Positions 17,782-26,335 of a stretch of 64,000 nt of DNA are shown here, piece by piece (position 1 is the first letter of the stretch; every line of letters begins with the position of its first letter). The stretch covers positions 5,456,430 through 5,520,429 of the forward strand of contig NZ_KQ031391.1 of assembly GCF_000966285.1 (NCBI RefSeq), in the 5' to 3' direction. Source of the DNA: Pseudofrankia sp. DC12 (GTDB lineage Bacteria > Actinomycetota > Actinomycetes > Frankiales > Frankiaceae). The notes under the pieces are model-generated. The model ran no database searches and was not told the DNA's origin. It saw only the letters and a program-made list of their open reading frames with translations. The translations under genes were made by a program, and so were the position numbers.

Positions 17782-17789
17782 TGACAGGC

Positions 17790-17795
17790 GATAAT
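17790..17795 (+). promoter_or_regulatory. -10 hexamer, leaderless kstR2 promoter
   Basis: GATAAT ends six bases before the GTG at 17802 and there is no Shine-Dalgarno, so transcription should begin at or next to the start codon. Confidence 0.55.
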
Positions 17796-17801
17796 CCTGC
17801 C

Positions 17802-18455
17802 GTGAGCACCTCGTCAACCCGCGCCGGCGGGCCGGGCCGTGGCGGCCGTCTCGGGCGGCCGACCGCCGCGGGGGAGTCGGAGCGGCGGGCGGCCATCGTC
17901 GAGATCGCCGCCGGGCTGTTCGCCGAGCGCGGGTACCGGGCCACCACGGTCCGCGAGATCGCCGACGCCGCCGGCATGCTCTCCGGCAGCCTGTACCACC
18001 ATTTCGACTCCAAGGAGTCGATCATCGATGAGCTGCTGTCGAGCTTCCTCACCGAGCTGCAGGCCGAGTACGCCGCGATCGCGGCTGTCCCGGCGCCGGC
18101 GACCGACACGATCGCCGCACTGGTCCGGTCGGCGTTCGCGGCGATCGCGCGGCACCGGGCCGCCGTCACCGTCTTCCAGAACGAGCGCGGCTACCTCGCG
18201 ACGCTGCCGCGGTTCGGCTACCTGCGCACCTCCGAGGAGGCCAGCCAGCGGCTGTGGCTGGACGCCCTGCGGGCCGGGATCGCCGCCGGTGAGCTGCGTG
18301 CGGACCTCGACCCGAAGCTCACCCACCGGTTCCTGCGGGACGCGATCTGGGTGTCCGTGCACTGGTATCGCCCGGATGGGCGGCTGGCACCGGGCGAGCT
18401 GGCCGAGCATTTCCTCGCGACCGTCTTCGACGGCATCCGCGCCCGGCCCGCGTAG
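17802..18455 (+). CDS. kstR2: KstR2-like TetR repressor of HIP (ring C/D) catabolism
   Basis: 217-residue TetR-family repressor. The DNA-binding half (IVEIAAGLFAERGYRATTV, REIADAAGMLSGSLYHHF, DSKESIIDELL) and the ligand half (FAAIARHRAAVTVFQNE, FLRDAIWVSVHWYRPDG) follow mycobacterial KstR2 (Rv3557c) almost segment by segment. In mycobacteria KstR2 binds HIP-CoA (the CoA ester of the C/D-ring propionate) and controls the HIP genes. Here it is preceded by a perfect KstR2 palindrome and followed by fadE30- and ipdF-like genes that carry another such site. The GTG start fits a leaderless transcript. Confidence 0.9.
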   Translation: MSTSSTRAGGPGRGGRLGRPTAAGESERRAAIVEIAAGLFAERGYRATTVREIADAAGMLSGSLYHHFDSKESIIDELLSSFLTELQAEYAAIAAVPAPATDTIAALVRSAFAAIARHRAAVTVFQNERGYLATLPRFGYLRTSEEASQRLWLDALRAGIAAGELRADLDPKLTHRFLRDAIWVSVHWYRPDGRLAPGELAEHFLATVFDGIRARPA

Positions 18456-18608
18456 CCGGTACCGGCCCGGCCGCACCAGCGGGCACTGGTCGCCGTTTTC
18501 GGAGGTGGTCCTGGTCCGGCTCCGACCGCGCTCCGACGCCGAACCTGCGATCCACAGGCCGCGCGGCGACGCGGACTCGGCCGTGACAGGGCTGGACCGG
18601 AGACCAAA

Positions 18609-18622
18609 ACCAAGCGCTAGCT
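18609..18622 (+). promoter_or_regulatory. KstR2-type operator before fadE30-like gene
   Basis: ACCAAGCGCTAGCT matches AnCAAGnnCTTGnT with one mismatch (position 11). A further GCTTGG follows directly, giving a wider dyad CCAAGC-GCTA-GCTTGG. A TAGCCT hexamer at 18635-18640 lies eight bases before the GTG of the next gene. Confidence 0.65.
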
Positions 18623-18647
18623 TGGGTGAGCGGCTAGCCTGGCTGTC

Positions 18648-19862
18648 GTGGTGTCGACGGTGCGGCCCGCGGCCGCCAGGACAGCCGCCGGCCGGGGTGA
18701 GGCTGGCGAGTCGGCCGGGTTCCGGGCCGAGGTGCGGGGCTGGCTCGCGGACGCCCTGACCGGCGAGTTCGGGGCGGCGCGCGGGCTGGGCGGCCCAGGG
18801 CGCGAGCACGAGGCCTTCGAGCTGCGGGCAGCCTGGGAGCGGCACCTCGCCGCGGCCGGCTGGACCTGTCTGAGCTGGCCGAAGGCCTACGGCGGGCGTG
18901 AGCTTTCGCTGGCCGACCAGGTGGTCTTCCACGAGGAGTACGCCCGAGCCGACGCGCCGGCCCGGGTCGGGCTGATCGGCGACGGCATGGTCGGCCCGAC
19001 GCTGATTGCGTTCGGCACCGACGACCAGCGTCGCCGGTTCCTGCCGCCGATCCGCGCCGGCGCGGCCCTGTGGTGCCAGCTGTACTCCGAGCCCGGCGCC
19101 GGATCCGACCTCGCCGGGCTCAAGACCCGCGCGCACCGCGACGGCGACAACTTCGTGATCAACGGCCAGAAGGTCTGGTCGTCGCTGGCCCACCAGTCCG
19201 ACTGGGGCTTCGCCCTGGTCCGCACCGAGCCCGGCTCGCAGCGTCACAAGGGCCTGTCCTACCTGCTCGTACCGATGCGCCAGCCCGGCATCGACATCCG
19301 CCCGATCGTCTCGATGACCGGGACCTCGGAGTTCAACGAGGTCTTCTTCGACGATGCCCGCACCGACGCGGTGAACCTGGTCGGAGCCGAGGGGGATGGC
19401 TGGACGGTCGGGATGGCCACCCTCGGCTTCGAGCGCGGCACGTTCACTGTCGGCCAGCAGATCGGCTTCAAGCGCGAACTGGAGCGGGTGATCGCGCTGG
19501 CCAGGAGCAACGGCGCCTGGGAACGGCCCGACCTGCGCGACCGGCTCGTCCGGGCCTGGATCGGGGTCGAGATCATGCGGTTCACCGCGCTGCGGACGCT
19601 CGCCGACTCGGCGGCCGACACCCCGCCTGGCCCGGCGGCGTCGATCGGCAAGCTCTACTGGTCCACCTGGCACCAGCAGCTCGGCGAGCTGGCGATGGAC
19701 GTGCTCGGCGCCGCCGGCATGCTCGTCGAGGGCGAGCCGTACGAGCTGCGGCCCGAGCAGTCGCTGTTCCTGTTCAGCCGGGCCGACACGATCTACGCCG
19801 GGTCGAGCGAGATCCAGCGCAACATCATCGCCGAGCGAACGCTGGGGCTGCCGCGTGCCTGA
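18648..19862 (+). CDS. fadE30: Acyl-CoA dehydrogenase, FadE30-like
   Basis: 404-residue FAD-dependent acyl-CoA dehydrogenase. Typical signatures: CQLYSEPGAGSDLAGLKT (FAD/substrate loop), INGQKVWSSLAHQSDW, MTGTSEFNEVFFDD and the C-terminal SEIQRNIIAERTLGLP. Its place between kstR2 and an ipdF-like gene matches Rv3560c (FadE30), which dehydrogenates the propionyl side chain of the HIP-CoA intermediate. About 20 low-complexity residues precede the conserved part; two GTG codons in a row are possible starts and no ribosome site is seen, so it may be leaderless. It overlaps the SDR gene by eight bases. Confidence 0.87.
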   Translation: MVSTVRPAAARTAAGRGEAGESAGFRAEVRGWLADALTGEFGAARGLGGPGREHEAFELRAAWERHLAAAGWTCLSWPKAYGGRELSLADQVVFHEEYARADAPARVGLIGDGMVGPTLIAFGTDDQRRRFLPPIRAGAALWCQLYSEPGAGSDLAGLKTRAHRDGDNFVINGQKVWSSLAHQSDWGFALVRTEPGSQRHKGLSYLLVPMRQPGIDIRPIVSMTGTSEFNEVFFDDARTDAVNLVGAEGDGWTVGMATLGFERGTFTVGQQIGFKRELERVIALARSNGAWERPDLRDRLVRAWIGVEIMRFTALRTLADSAADTPPGPAASIGKLYWSTWHQQLGELAMDVLGAAGMLVEGEPYELRPEQSLFLFSRADTIYAGSSEIQRNIIAERTLGLPRA

Positions 19863-20679
19863 CCCGAAGCTGACCAGGAGCCCCGCCGCGCCGCCGGTTG
19901 TGCTGGCCGCGCCCGAGCCGCCGCCCGGGCGGGACCTGCTGCGCGGCAAGGTCGTGCTGGTGACGGCCGCCGCGGGAACCGGCATCGGGTTCGCGACCGC
20001 CTGGCGGGCGGCGCTGGAGGGGGCGACGGTGGTCGTCTCCGACCATCACGTCCGACGCCTCGGCGAGGCCGCGGCCAGGCTCAAGGACATCGCCGGTGAG
20101 GAGCCGCTCGCCGTCGCGTGCGACGTGCGCAGCGAGGAGCAGGTCGGCGCACTGTTCGACGCCGTCCACGCCACCCACGGTCGGCTCGACGTCCTGGTCA
20201 ACAACGCGGGCCTGGGCGGCGATGTGCCGCTCACCGAGATGACCGACGAGCAGTGGGCGACCGTCCTCGACGTGACGCTCACCGGCACCATGCGGGCGAC
20301 GAGGGCCGCGCTGCGCCGAATGCTGCCGGCCGGCGCCGGGGTGATCGTCAACAACGCCTCCGTGGTCGGCTGGCGGGCGCAGGCCGGCCAGGCTCACTAC
20401 GCCGCGGCCAAGGCCGGCGTGATGGCGCTGACCAGGTGCGCCGCGATGGAGGCCGCGCCCTACGGGGTCCGGGTGAACGCCGTGGCGCCGAGCCTCGCCA
20501 TGCACCCGTTCCTGGCGAAGGTCAGCGACCCGGACTTCCTCGCCGAGCTCGCCAGCCGGGAGGCGTTCGGTCGTCCCGCCGAGCCCTGGGAGGTCGCGAC
20601 CGTCATCGCCTTCCTGGCCAGCGACTACTCCACCTATCTGACCGGCGAGGTCGTCTCCGTCAGCAGCCAGCACCCGTAG
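19855..20679 (+). CDS. ipdF: Short-chain dehydrogenase, IpdF-like
   Basis: 274-residue SDR. NAD(P) site TAAAGTGIG (about residue 40), NNAG loop VLVNNAGLGG, catalytic Ser in NNASVVGW and the YxxxK motif in HYAAAKAG. The whole chain, including SDHHVRRLGEAAARL and the ending YLTGEVVSVSSQHP, follows mycobacterial IpdF (Rv3559c), an oxidoreductase in degradation of the last two steroid rings. The GTG lies within the end of fadE30, indicating translational coupling. The first 30 residues are proline-rich and not part of the fold. Confidence 0.88.
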   Translation: MPDPKLTRSPAAPPVVLAAPEPPPGRDLLRGKVVLVTAAAGTGIGFATAWRAALEGATVVVSDHHVRRLGEAAARLKDIAGEEPLAVACDVRSEEQVGALFDAVHATHGRLDVLVNNAGLGGDVPLTEMTDEQWATVLDVTLTGTMRATRAALRRMLPAGAGVIVNNASVVGWRAQAGQAHYAAAKAGVMALTRCAAMEAAPYGVRVNAVAPSLAMHPFLAKVSDPDFLAELASREAFGRPAEPWEVATVIAFLASDYSTYLTGEVVSVSSQHP

Positions 20680-21051
20680 CGCCCGGCGAGGTGCCCGGTC
20701 ACGGGTCTCACCACGTCCAGTCGTGTTCGGCTACGCGTCCGGTCAGGTCCGGCAGCGAAACGCGAGAGCGGTCCCTACGACCTGATCGCCGCTCGGATGA
20801 CCGTGGCCTGTGCCGCAGCCAGATCGCATACCCAGACGGGGATCTTCGGCCGGTTCGAGCCAGTTGACTGGCCATGATCGCGAACTACGTATGGAGAGAT
20901 GTCGCAAATCGGGCATGGGCTGCCAGTTTCCATACCAAGTCCGCGATCATCGAGCGCCGGAGCGGAGACGCGGGCCGTTGATCGCCAGTTGGGTACGGAT
21001 TTCGGCCTCGCGCGAGGCTCCCCAAGCCGGAACTGGCCGCCCGCCACGCGC
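20680..21051. other. Intergenic region with a long imperfect inverted repeat
   Basis: 372 bases between converging genes, with no gene seen. Arms at 20874-20895 and 20929-20950 (ATGATCGCG...TATGGA and its near complement, about 18 of 22 paired) enclose a 33-base loop. It could act as a terminator or be a small repeat; the function is not known. Confidence 0.45.
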
Positions 21052-21804
21052 CTAGCCCGGCGTTCGGCCGGTGGTCGGCATTGGTTGGGCCGCCGGGGCG
21101 TAGGCGCGGACGAAGAGGTCCACGTTGGCGCGGATCGCCGTGTCGAGTTCCGGGGAGCCGAAGGCTGGGGGTGCGGCGAGGGCGAAGGTGCCGAGCTCGG
21201 TCATCTGCCACGAGGCTCCGGTGACCAGGGTGACGAACTGACCGGCCGCGCGGGCCGGGTCGTCGATGGACAGCGCGCCGGCATGGGCGAGGCGGGCCAG
21301 GCAGCCGATGAGCGCGGGCCAGACCGGCGTCGCCACGCGCTTCTGCCATAGCGCCAGCAGCTTCGGGTGGCGGGGGGCCTCGGTCTGTACGAGCAGCCGC
21401 AGCGACGCGGTGTCCGGGCTCGCGAAGACCTCGGTGATCCGGCCCGCCAGCTCGACCAGGTAACGGGCCGCGTCGTCGACGCCGTCGAGCCGGTCGGGGA
21501 AGGCGTGCGTCGCGCCGCGTAGCGCCTCGAGGTTCACCGTGATCCGGTCGTCCACGACGGCGAGGAACAGGGTCTCCTTGTCGCCGAAGTGGTTGTAGAG
21601 CGTCTGGCGGGAGACCGGGGTGGCGGAGGCGATGTCGTCGAGGCTGGTCGCGGCGTAGCCCTGCCGCGCGAAGACCTCGAACGCGGCCCCCATGATCGCG
21701 TCGCGTTTCGCCTGCCGGCCACGGCCTGGCGTCGTGACGACCCCCGTCGCGTCTGAACCCCCCGCGCCCGTGGTCACCGGCACAGGGTACTCTCCTGGAC
21801 TCAC
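21052..21804 (-). CDS. TetR/AcrR-family repressor
   Basis: About 250 residues with a GTG start. The HTH is IMGAAFEVFARQGYAATSL, DDIASATPVSRQTLYNHF, GDKETLFLAVV (about residues 37-80). The C-terminal ligand domain is of the AefR-like/TetR_C type. The first 25 residues are Gly/Thr-rich and the start may be a later GTG. It is divergent from an FAD oxidoreductase gene, with a clear palindrome between them, so it probably represses itself and that gene. Confidence 0.85.
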   Translation of the reverse strand: MSPGEYPVPVTTGAGGSDATGVVTTPGRGRQAKRDAIMGAAFEVFARQGYAATSLDDIASATPVSRQTLYNHFGDKETLFLAVVDDRITVNLEALRGATHAFPDRLDGVDDAARYLVELAGRITEVFASPDTASLRLLVQTEAPRHPKLLALWQKRVATPVWPALIGCLARLAHAGALSIDDPARAAGQFVTLVTGASWQMTELGTFALAAPPAFGSPELDTAIRANVDLFVRAYAPAAQPMPTTGRTPG

Positions 21805-21817
21805 GCGCCCAGAATTT

Positions 21818-21833
21818 TAGACTTCACTGTCTA
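21818..21833. promoter_or_regulatory. Probable TetR operator (TAGAC-N6-GTCTA)
   Basis: Interrupted perfect dyad TAGACttcactGTCTA in an AT-rich stretch between the divergent TetR (start 21804) and the FAD oxidoreductase (start 21894). The AT-rich flanks (TTTTAG, TAGATTTAT) look like the two overlapping -10 regions. Confidence 0.65.
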
Positions 21834-21893
21834 GATTTATGGACAGGTGTGTCCGTCTGGTCGCCCTTCGTCCTCGACCAAGGAGAGGGAGAC

Positions 21894-23384
21894 GTGAGTT
21901 CCCCCCAGGTTCCGCACACGGTGGTCATCGGCGCCGGTCCCGCCGGCCTGACCGCCGCCTTCCAGTTGGCCGCCCGCGCCGCGGCCGTCACGGTGTTCGA
22001 GGCCGACGACGTGGTCGGCGGCATCAGCCGGACCGTCGAACGCGACGGCTGGCGGTTCGACATCGGCGGCCACCGGTTCTTCACCAAGGTCGCCGCCGTC
22101 GACGCGCTGTGGCACGAGATCCTGCCGGCCGAGGATTTCCTGCTCCGGCCCCGGATGAGCCGGATCTACTACCAGGGAAAGCTCTACGACTACCCGCTGC
22201 GGGCGATGAACGCGTTGCGCAATCTCGGGCCGGGGCAGGCGGCGCTCGCCATCGGGTCCTACGCCCGCGCGAGGCTGCGGCCTCCCAGGGACCAGAGCAA
22301 CTACGAGGCCTGGCTGGTCGCGCGTTTCGGGTGGCGGCTTTACCGCACGTTCTTCAAAACGTACACCGAGAAGCTCTGGGGAATCCCGGTCATCGAGATG
22401 CCGGCGGACTGGGCCGCGCAGCGGGTCAAGAACCTCTCACTGTCGTCCGCGATCGTCAACGCCGTGTTGCCGAGGCGGAACCAGAAGGACATCACCAGCC
22501 TGATCGAGGAGTTCCACTATCCGAAATTCGGCCCCGGAATGATGTGGGAGACCTGCCGCGACAAGGTCGAGAAGATGGGGGGCACGGTCACGATGAACAC
22601 CTCCGTCACCGCGGTGCACCACGCGGGTGGCCGGGCCACGGCGGTCACCGTCCGCTCGGGAGACGGCGGCCGAACCCGCGTGCCGGCCGACCAGGTGATC
22701 TCCTCGACGCCGCTGTCGACCCTGGTACTGAGCCTGGACCCACCGGCGCCGCCGGAGGTCGTCGAGGCGGCGAAGGACCTGCGCTACCGCGACTACCTGA
22801 CCGTCGCCCTCGTCGTGCCGGCGGAGTTCAGCTTCCCGGACAACTGGATCTACATCCACGACCCGGGCGTGCGGGTCGGTCGCATTCAGAACTACGGCTC
22901 CTGGTCGCCCTACCTGGTCAAGGAGGGGCGGACCTGCCTGGGCCTGGAGTTCTTCGTCTTCGAGGGCGACGACATGTGGTCCAGCCCCGATGGAGACCTG
23001 GTCGCGCTCGCGACGCGCGAACTGGAGATGCTGGGCCTGGTGCGCCCTGGCGCGGTAGAACGAGGCTACGTCGTCCGTGTGCCGAAGGCCTACCCGACCT
23101 ACGACCAGTTCTATCGGCGCAACGTCGAGATCATGCGTGAATGGCTCGCCGAGAACGTCCCGAACGTTCACCCGGTCGGCCGCAACGGCATGCACCGGTA
23201 CAACAACGCCGACCATTCCATGCTGACGGCGATGCTGACGGTCGAGAACATCCTCGACGGCACCCGTCATGACGTCTGGACCGTCAACGTCGAAGAGGAA
23301 TATCACGAGGAGAAAAGGTCCGGCGGTGGGACGGTCGGTACCGGACGGGACGCGCCGGTTCTGCCCCGGCGGGAGCGGCGGTGA
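21894..23384 (+). CDS. FAD-dependent amine-oxidase/UDP-galactopyranose-mutase-like protein
   Basis: 496-residue flavoprotein. Rossmann motif VIGAGPAGLTAAFQL (residues about 9-23), the FEADDVVGG and DIGGHRFF segments typical of UGM/protoporphyrinogen-oxidase relatives, and a C-terminal FAD contact GMHRYNNADHSMLTA. GTG 21894 is fixed by AGGAGAGGG upstream. Relatives are often annotated as NAD(P)/FAD-dependent oxidoreductases in cell-surface sugar or lipid pathways; the substrate cannot be told. The last 30 residues are Gly/Arg-rich and poorly conserved in kind. It is probably controlled by the divergent TetR. Confidence 0.86.
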   Translation: MSSPQVPHTVVIGAGPAGLTAAFQLAARAAAVTVFEADDVVGGISRTVERDGWRFDIGGHRFFTKVAAVDALWHEILPAEDFLLRPRMSRIYYQGKLYDYPLRAMNALRNLGPGQAALAIGSYARARLRPPRDQSNYEAWLVARFGWRLYRTFFKTYTEKLWGIPVIEMPADWAAQRVKNLSLSSAIVNAVLPRRNQKDITSLIEEFHYPKFGPGMMWETCRDKVEKMGGTVTMNTSVTAVHHAGGRATAVTVRSGDGGRTRVPADQVISSTPLSTLVLSLDPPAPPEVVEAAKDLRYRDYLTVALVVPAEFSFPDNWIYIHDPGVRVGRIQNYGSWSPYLVKEGRTCLGLEFFVFEGDDMWSSPDGDLVALATRELEMLGLVRPGAVERGYVVRVPKAYPTYDQFYRRNVEIMREWLAENVPNVHPVGRNGMHRYNNADHSMLTAMLTVENILDGTRHDVWTVNVEEEYHEEKRSGGGTVGTGRDAPVLPRRERR

Positions 23385-23525
23385 CGGGGCCGTGGCAGGC
23401 TTGTGTGGTGGCGACTCCGGTCTGACGAGAACGGGGCGTGCCCGCTGGCCGGATGGTCCACGGGCGCGCCACGCCGGGGTGTGGTAGCGGGGCCAGCTGG
23501 CCCGGGACCGTTAGCCTGCCGACCG

Positions 23526-24563
23526 ATGGTTACTATGAGTAGTCGACGTGGCCGGCTTGGGGTCATCCGTTCCCTCGTGGTCACGCTGGCCGCGGCCGGC
23601 TGCGTCGGCGCCGCGGGACTGGTCGGCCCACCGGCGTCGGCGGCGACTCCGGCGGTGGCACTGCCGTCCGGGGTGGCACTGCCGTTGGGGGCGAGGCTGC
23701 CGTCCGGGGTGACGCTTCCGTTGGGAGTGGGCGTGCCGGTGCCGGTCGCGTCCGACGCGGGGCGGCTGCCGCCGTTCGGGCCGATTGGGCTGGAACGGGA
23801 GACCATCCCGCTCGGCACGCTCGACGTCCCCGGCTTCCTGAGCACCGGGCCGCTCGTCGCCGCGCTCGACCAGGTGCCCGCCGGACCGGGCGAGCTATAC
23901 ACGGTCGGGCGTCTGCAGGCCTACGGGATTCACACACTTGACGGCCAGGTGAACATCAGGACCGCGATCGCCGAGATCGCCCATGTGGGGCCGACGTACG
24001 AGCTGGCGCCGTACCTGCCGGGGGTCGGGCACCTGGTGCCCGGCGACGGCTCCTGGGAGGCCATCCCACCGGGCACGCCTGGCCTGCTGTACTCCAGGCC
24101 GCAGTACCGGATCGCGGTCTTCCCGTGGTTCGGCGCCGTGGAGGTGACCGCGCACGTCCCGGCCGCGCTGGCCCCGCGCACCGCCGTGCGCGGGCTCTTC
24201 ACCGGGCTGAGCGCGGCCCAGCTCGCGCTGATCATCCATGCGATGTGGCCGAACGTGCTGCCGCCGCTGGTCACCTACGCGGCGAACGACCCGTGGCTGG
24301 GCCTGCTCGACCCCGGGGCGGCCGAGTGGCCCGGCGCGGACGTCGGGGTCAGCCTGCTCGACGTAGTCAAGCCCGCGCTCGGCCCGATCTTCCAGCCGAT
24401 GCTGAACTCGATGGCCGGCGGCGGGGTGGGCGCTCCGTCACTCGACACGCTCGGCTCCGCGTTGATGGCCAAGCTCGCGCCGCTGTCGAGCACGCTCGGG
24501 CCGCTCCTGAGCAAGATCGGGCCGCTGCTGGCGCCCCGGTCCGCGTCGCCGGCCCCGAAGTGA
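23526..24563 (+). CDS. Secreted protein of unknown function
   Basis: 345 residues. A basic start (SSRRGRLGVIR) and a hydrophobic stretch to ASAA give a signal peptide of about 40 residues. Then come short repeats of the form ALPSGV/LPLGA (about 45-80), and a globular part containing YGIHTLDGQVNIRTAIAEI and GSWEAIPPGTPGLLYS. A leucine/proline-rich tail ends the chain. No catalytic motif or known domain is recognised. A TAGCCT hexamer eight bases before the ATG and the lack of a ribosome site suggest a leaderless transcript. Confidence 0.72.
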   Translation: MVTMSSRRGRLGVIRSLVVTLAAAGCVGAAGLVGPPASAATPAVALPSGVALPLGARLPSGVTLPLGVGVPVPVASDAGRLPPFGPIGLERETIPLGTLDVPGFLSTGPLVAALDQVPAGPGELYTVGRLQAYGIHTLDGQVNIRTAIAEIAHVGPTYELAPYLPGVGHLVPGDGSWEAIPPGTPGLLYSRPQYRIAVFPWFGAVEVTAHVPAALAPRTAVRGLFTGLSAAQLALIIHAMWPNVLPPLVTYAANDPWLGLLDPGAAEWPGADVGVSLLDVVKPALGPIFQPMLNSMAGGGVGAPSLDTLGSALMAKLAPLSSTLGPLLSKIGPLLAPRSASPAPK

Positions 24564-25058
24564 CCTCGGGCCCTGGGACCTGGCGGCGGCGGTCAACGTC
24601 TGCCCGCCGCCCTGACGCTGTTCTGGTCCTCTCATGGATCCTGCTGGCCAATTACACGCAGCTACTTACACGCAGCTACGATTCGGCCGGGACTGGCCGC
24701 CGATCAGGGGGCGAGCGGTCGCTCCGGCGTCCGTTATGCGGCGTATGTCTGGGCGCCTCTTCTAGATCACCGAGGCTCTCCCGAATTGGCCAGCAGGGTC
24801 CTCGTGGCTACGAAACAGAACCGGTTACGACCATCGGAGGGTTGAAACAGCGGTCATGGGGACGCCGGAAGCGGCGAACCTCGTCGGACGCGGCACCAGC
24901 GGCGCCTGCGACGTGCCCAGCCACTGATCCGCGCGAAGGGCGTGCCGGGGAGACCCCGTCGCCGTCCCGCCAGGGAACGTCAGTCCACTCCTACGCCGTG
25001 GTTACGAGCTGGCCCAGTCTCGTGATCACGGCGTAGGACTGGGCCGACGCAGGATTCA
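24564..25058. other. Intergenic region with short repeats
   Basis: About 495 bases, no gene seen. It contains a perfect 14-bp tandem repeat (next entry) and an inverted pair CCTACGCCGTG (24990-25000) / CACGGCGTAGG (25026-25036) with a 25-base spacer. Confidence 0.5.
24652..24679. repeat. 14-bp perfect tandem repeat, two copies
   Basis: TTACACGCAGCTAC at 24652-24665 and again at 24666-24679. Confidence 0.8.
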
Positions 25059-25089
25059 GGCGGCCCCGCGCCTGGAGCGCGGGGCCGCC
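25059..25089 (-). terminator. Hairpin terminator of the conservon operon
   Basis: Perfect 13-bp stem GGCGGCCCCGCGC / GCGCGGGGCCGCC around loop CTGGA, 20 bases beyond the stop of the StyA-like gene. Confidence 0.78.
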
Positions 25090-25108
25090 GGATGATGGCT
25101 GGTGGGGC

Positions 25109-26335
25109 TCAGACCGTCGCGAGGTAGGCGGCCGTCTTCGCCGGGTCCATGAACCACTCGAAGTAGTCCGGCGGGTTGTCGAAGCCGTTGACGAACCGGC
25201 GGGCGACCGCGTCCTTGGCCTGCGCGGTGCCGAGGATCTGCAGGACGTGCTCCGGTGGCGGCCCGAGCAGCGCGTTGGTCCAGGTGGTGACGAACTGGGC
25301 GTAGGACCAGTAGGTCTCGAACGCGGCGGTCATCCATTCCCGGTCGAACGGCTTGTCGCCGTGAGCCAGGATGCTGTCCAGGTAGGAGACCGCGCACTTG
25401 GCGGCGTTGTTCGAGCCCTGCCCGGTGATCGGGTCGTTGGCGACGACGACGTCGGCCATGCCGAGCACGATGCCACCCGACGGCAGCTCGCCGACCGGCT
25501 GGCGGACCACCGGGGTGTACCCGCCGGCGAGGGTCGCCCGCGCGTCGGTGAGCTCCACGTCCGCGCAGCGCTCGTACTCCCACGGCACGTACGTCTTCAC
25601 CAGCTCCAGCAGCCGGCGCAGGTGCTCATCGGGGTCGGGCTGGTCGGCGAAGACGTCCAGCGGCCCGCCGGGGACGCCCTCGAAGAACAGGATGTCGCAG
25701 TTCCCGCTCAGCGTGTACGACGGGATCACGAACAGCTCGCCGGCGCCGGGGGCGATGTTGAACCGGACCCCCGGGTTGTCCGGGTGCTCCGGGCGCGGCG
25801 CGAGGCCGTGCACGTACGCCAGCGACAGCGCGCGCTGCGGGGCGGTGAACGGCGAGCGCTCCGGGTTCCGGTCGAACAGCCCGACCAGCTCGCCCTTGCC
25901 CGCCGCGACGACGACGAGGTCGTAGTGGTTGGTCAGGGAGTCCAGGTCGCCGGTGGTGACGCCGTGGATGATGAGCTTCCCGCCGCGCTGTTCGAACAGC
26001 TCGATCCAGCCGGCCATCTTCACCCGCTGGTCGATGGACTGGCAGTAGTGGTCGAGCCTGCCGAAGAAGTCCAGCGCCCGGCTGCCATCCGGGGCCAGCA
26101 CGGAGACGCCGAGGCCCTCGATCTTGACGGCGTCGGACTCCCAGAGGTTCAGCTGGTGGTCACGCTCGTGCTGCAGCGAGGTGTGGAACATCGCCTGCGT
26201 CGACATGACCCGCCCGCCGCGGATCTCCTCCGGCGTCCGCGCCGACATCACGGTGACGTCGTATTCATGTTCCTGGAGCATCAGGGCAAGCTGCAGCCCG
26301 GACTGGCCAGCCCCAACGACCAGCACTTTACGCAT
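25109..26335 (-). CDS. StyA-like FAD monooxygenase (styrene/indole monooxygenase family)
   Basis: 408-residue flavoprotein with an N-terminal GAGQSGLQLAL (residues 8-18) FAD site, VVVAAGKGE, and PITGQGSNNAAKCA near the flavin ring, all typical of the two-component styrene/indole epoxidases (StyA), which take reduced FAD from a separate reductase. No reductase gene is nearby. The ATG lies within the end of the GTPase gene (eight-base overlap), so it is co-translated with the conservon. In known conservons the fifth gene is often a cytochrome P450; here the slot is filled by a flavin monooxygenase. Substrate unknown. Confidence 0.85.
   Translation of the reverse strand: MRKVLVVGAGQSGLQLALMLQEHEYDVTVMSARTPEEIRGGRVMSTQAMFHTSLQHERDHQLNLWESDAVKIEGLGVSVLAPDGSRALDFFGRLDHYCQSIDQRVKMAGWIELFEQRGGKLIIHGVTTGDLDSLTNHYDLVVVAAGKGELVGLFDRNPERSPFTAPQRALSLAYVHGLAPRPEHPDNPGVRFNIAPGAGELFVIPSYTLSGNCDILFFEGVPGGPLDVFADQPDPDEHLRRLLELVKTYVPWEYERCADVELTDARATLAGGYTPVVRQPVGELPSGGIVLGMADVVVANDPITGQGSNNAAKCAVSYLDSILAHGDKPFDREWMTAAFETYWSYAQFVTTWTNALLGPPPEHVLQILGTAQAKDAVARRFVNGFDNPPDYFEWFMDPAKTAAYLATV

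Noticed and set aside
17781-17786. TTGACA as the -35 of kstR2
   Set aside because: Only three bases separate it from the likely -10 GATAAT, and no -10 is seen 17 bases downstream.
24990-25036. Inverted repeat around GTTACGAGCTGGCCC as a possible tRNA
   Set aside because: No cloverleaf, TPsiC arm or acceptor pairing could be built around it.
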